Under the pieces are notes generated by a model, which had not been told where the DNA came from, made no database searches, and worked only from the letters and a program-made list of their open reading frames with translations. Shown here piece after piece: positions 62,701 to 64,000 of a stretch of DNA of 64,000 nt. Where the stretch lies: assembly GCF_009939225.1 (NCBI RefSeq), contig NZ_JAACJR010000008.1, forward strand, positions 1,350,945-1,414,944, in the 5' to 3' direction. Both the position numbers and the translations under genes were made by a program. Source of the DNA: Sediminibacterium soli (lineage in GTDB: Bacteria; Bacteroidota; Bacteroidia; Chitinophagales; Chitinophagaceae). Each line of letters begins with the position of its first letter. The stretch's first letter is position 1.

Positions 62701-64000
62701 GCATCTTCCAACAGCGGCACGCTTTCACTCACCGGCTACACCGGAAACATTCTGCGCTGGGAGGCTTCCACCGACGGCGGCACCACCTGGCCCACCAGTA
62801 TCAGCAATACAACAAACACGTATACCTATTCCAACCTTGCCGTTACCACTTCTTTCAGAGCCGTTGTACAGAATGGATCCTGCAGCATTGTATACGCCAG
62901 TCCTGCCACGATCACGGTGACAGCAACAACCGGTGCAGGCATCCTGGCATCTGACCTGACGGTTTGCGCAACCAGCAACAGCGGCACGATAAGTATCACG
63001 GGCTATACCGGTAACATCCTTAACTGGCAGTTTTCCACCGATGCGGGCGGCAGCTGGACAAACCTGGCCTATACCGGTAACAGTTATACTTTCTCCAATA
63101 TCACCGCTACCACTATGGCAAGAGTGGTGATACAGAGCGGCAACTGTGCTGCGGTTAATTCCAATGCGGTGACCCTTACCGTTAATCCCGCAACGGTACC
63201 CGGCACCATCAGTGCCAATGCCACTGTCTGCGCCGCAGCCAACAGCGGATCGCTGACACTGACCGGCAACACAGGAACGGTCAGCCAGTGGGAATCTTCC
63301 GTGGACGGCGGGACCACCTGGAGCGTGATCGCCAATACAACAAGCACCCAGTCTTACAGCAACCTGACCACCACCACCTATTACCGGGCGCTGGTGAAGA
63401 GCGGTTCCTGCAACGCCCAGTATACCAACACAGTTATCATCACCGTGCTGCAGGCCGTTACCCCGGCCAATGCAGGACCTGATCAAACACTTTGTGCCGT
63501 AACCTCGGCCACACTTGCCGGTAACACACCTGCTTCCGGTTCCGGTACCTGGACTTTCGTTTCAGGACCCACCACACCGGTTTTCACCAATGCCAATAAC
63601 CCAACCACCACGGTCAGCGCAATGACCACAGGTACCTATATCCTTCGCTGGACAATTGCCAACGGTTCCTGCGCCACTTCTTCCGATGATGTGCAGGTGG
63701 TCATCAGTCCCCAGACAGTTACAGGAACACTTGCAGCACCGCTGACCGTTTGTGCCACAGCCAACAGCGGCACGCTTTCTCTGTCGGGATATACAGGCTC
63801 CGTTTCAAAATGGCAGACTTCCATCGACAACGGCAATACCTGGACCGATGTGGTCAATACCACCAATACCATTTCTTTCTCCAACCTCTCTGTTACCACT
63901 GCCTATCGCGCCATGGTGGCAAGCGGGGTTTGTCCGGCGCAGGGTTCCAATACCGTTATCGTTACCGTACTGCAGCCCGTTACCCCGGCCAATGCAGGAC
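59722..64000 (+). CDS. Giant secreted repeat protein (Ig-like and NAGPDQ-type modules), C-terminus beyond window
   Basis: From the ATG of MIKLYRFHYLLFCCLCAAFS the frame is open for 1426 codons to the window edge. There is a signal peptide (cleavage near residue 26, SSTAVGQ). The N-terminal domain (about 30-250; VYKQDFGTSS, NMYIVNAGKPSSGPVDLFF, NDFAVDDIEF) resembles a lectin-like jelly roll seen at the start of many Bacteroidota surface proteins. After it come Ig-like/PKD-like modules rich in Thr, Ser, Gly and Asn, each with two cysteines, a W-x-x-S-x-D-G-G-x-T-W core and NPxPTATISNNSPVCSSS-type openings. From residue 982 an 88-residue unit repeats four times, and an 86-residue ANAGPDQ module alternates with it. 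A C-terminal secretion signal (type IX) would be expected outside the window. It is probably an adhesin or gliding-type surface filament. Confidence 0.85.
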   Translation, partial: MIKLYRFHYLLFCCLCAAFSSTAVGQGVCSSSAAASVYKQDFGTSSKSNSKTTVPAGFTTNYSYINGTLDDGEYVVTPQVSNISSNSTLSDWGLGGDHTTGDVNGNMYIVNAGKPSSGPVDLFFSKQVDNLCPGSVFSFSAWLANMNTIQTKSSICVSNYTYAKVTFNIKNTSGTILATYTTDTLPLTKYRSTGSLNWNQYAFQFTLPAGTTSLVLEMRDALGGQASYCGNDFAVDDIEFTACTPSTVVSLSTASAICSGTATTFNSTLTNNPFVTPYYQWQKSTDGGTTWSNTGSASSTASDFPISSASTSDNGMYRVVVGPDASSVSSASSSCVSFSNSVTLTVNPTPTATISNNSPVCSSSTLTLTSTPSGGTSPYTYTWSGPNSFAATTQNASITNVTMAASGTYTYTITDSKGCSQTITANVTVNQTPVVNPITSSSGADGGCTGTSFTLSNTTTGGTWASSNTAVATVSSGGLVTMTGGGTALISYTVVNAGCSTSVTKSVSGTSVKLKQDVIECNNGVTHFSATDANYAVTYSTAGTGTAYSWVVTGGPFTYQGSSSASSQYPDFNLQSGYSYQVIANYTTNGITCSDTQMVYKNVLAADTISNSHDTTVCYNTSPVSLSGRASPVTNSFTWSTSGSGTFSSPNTLSTTYTLSAADKAAGSIKIYLTGTSSLQATGNCNGNVGKDSMILRIYPNNTGTNSTKSICSNQLVNYTPTSTIAGSSFSWSSALASGSITGNSPTGSGNITDSLINNSNSAAGSVLYTITPFAFTPESRTCPGTPFTLTVTVNPTPSVAISNNTPAVCTGSAINLQLSSSQTGVLYTWASSVVSGTATGNSSNATPTASNTITDVLTNTFNANTTVRYRVSVASSNGCSRTDSTDITIYSLATAANAGPDQLLCSGTNTVMAANVAGSGTGAWTAVAGNPSAVNFGTPSSPFSTVTGLQAGTYSLVWSITNGSCPVSRDTVQLINYAPTVGGTITGSTTVCASSNSGTLSLTGYTGNILRWEASTDGGTTWPTSISNTTNTYTYSNLAVTTSFRAVVQNGSCSIVYASPATITVTATTGAGILASDLTVCATSNSGTISITGYTGNILNWQFSTDAGGSWTNLAYTGNSYTFSNITATTMARVVIQSGNCAAVNSNAVTLTVNPATVPGTISANATVCAAANSGSLTLTGNTGTVSQWESSVDGGTTWSVIANTTSTQSYSNLTTTTYYRALVKSGSCNAQYTNTVIITVLQAVTPANAGPDQTLCAVTSATLAGNTPASGSGTWTFVSGPTTPVFTNANNPTTTVSAMTTGTYILRWTIANGSCATSSDDVQVVISPQTVTGTLAAPLTVCATANSGTLSLSGYTGSVSKWQTSIDNGNTWTDVVNTTNTISFSNLSVTTAYRAMVASGVCPAQGSNTVIVTVLQPVTPANAG
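62665..64000 (+). repeat. Tandem 88-residue Ig-like units and a 522-bp super-repeat
   Basis: Units begin at 62665, 62932, 63196 and 63718 (steps of 267 and 264 bp, then a 522-bp step that includes the NAGPDQ module). All share TVCA(S/T/A)xNSGxLxLxGxTG and a W...SxDxGxxW core. CTGCAGGCCGTTACCCCGGC at 63448 recurs as CTGCAGCCCGTTACCCCGGC at 63970, exactly 522 bp (174 codons) later, so the window ends as another copy of the super-repeat begins. Confidence 0.85.

Overview
The window looks like a chromosomal segment of a Bacteroidota bacterium, most likely of the family Chitinophagaceae (inference). The cues are two SusC/SusD pairs, a gliding-motility ATPase (GldA), a very long secreted protein built of Ig-like and NAGPDQ-type modules, a DUF1501/DUF1800 pair, promoters of the TTTG...TAnnTTTG type, and almost no Shine-Dalgarno sequences. 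No rRNA, tRNA, CRISPR array, insertion sequence or prophage was recognised.

Layout. 1-6 kb (minus strand): endonuclease III (cut by the window edge, apparent CTG start), a 77-residue anti-sigma-like protein, FtsB/DivIC, enolase, GldA, a small membrane protein and an MHS-type MFS transporter. 6.3-13.3 kb: acetyl-CoA synthetase, then a glycerol regulon (glpD-glpK-glpF) divergent from a DeoR/GlpR-type regulator. 13.3-21.2 kb: DUF1800-DUF1501 secreted pair, OPT and POT peptide transporters, an orphan NarL-type response regulator. 21.5-30 kb: purD, the elongasome cluster mreB-mreC-mreD-mrdA(PBP2)-rodA, and an MBL-fold hydrolase. 30-38 kb: ECF sigma factor / anti-sigma / Spy-like operon, PEP carboxylase, a DNA glycosylase, MnmD, small membrane proteins, an M23 peptidase. 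38.4-47.1 kb: alaS, a two-PDZ secreted protein, an AT-rich decaying gene, gatB, a TlpA-like lipoprotein, and a cupin gene facing an HxlR-type regulator. 47.2-57 kb: two tandem susC-susD pairs on the minus strand, each closed by a hairpin terminator. 57-64 kb: an MMPL/RND-type transporter and the first 1426 codons of a giant repeat protein that runs off the window.

How it fits together. Most genes are housekeeping or central metabolism: enolase, PEP carboxylase, Acs and the glp genes feed the PEP/pyruvate/acetyl-CoA node, and the mre-mrdA-rodA block builds the lateral cell wall. The accessory part is the outer-membrane import and surface region at the right end.

No clear new multi-gene defence or biosynthetic system was seen. 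The signals most worth a second look are the open-ended repeat protein, an HxlR-type palindrome placed just upstream of the cupin promoter, helically phased GAAA motifs in the glp divergent promoter, a family of near-identical inverted repeats in many spacers, the degenerate AT-rich gene at 42.4-43.2 kb, and two proteins with anti-sigma-like features.
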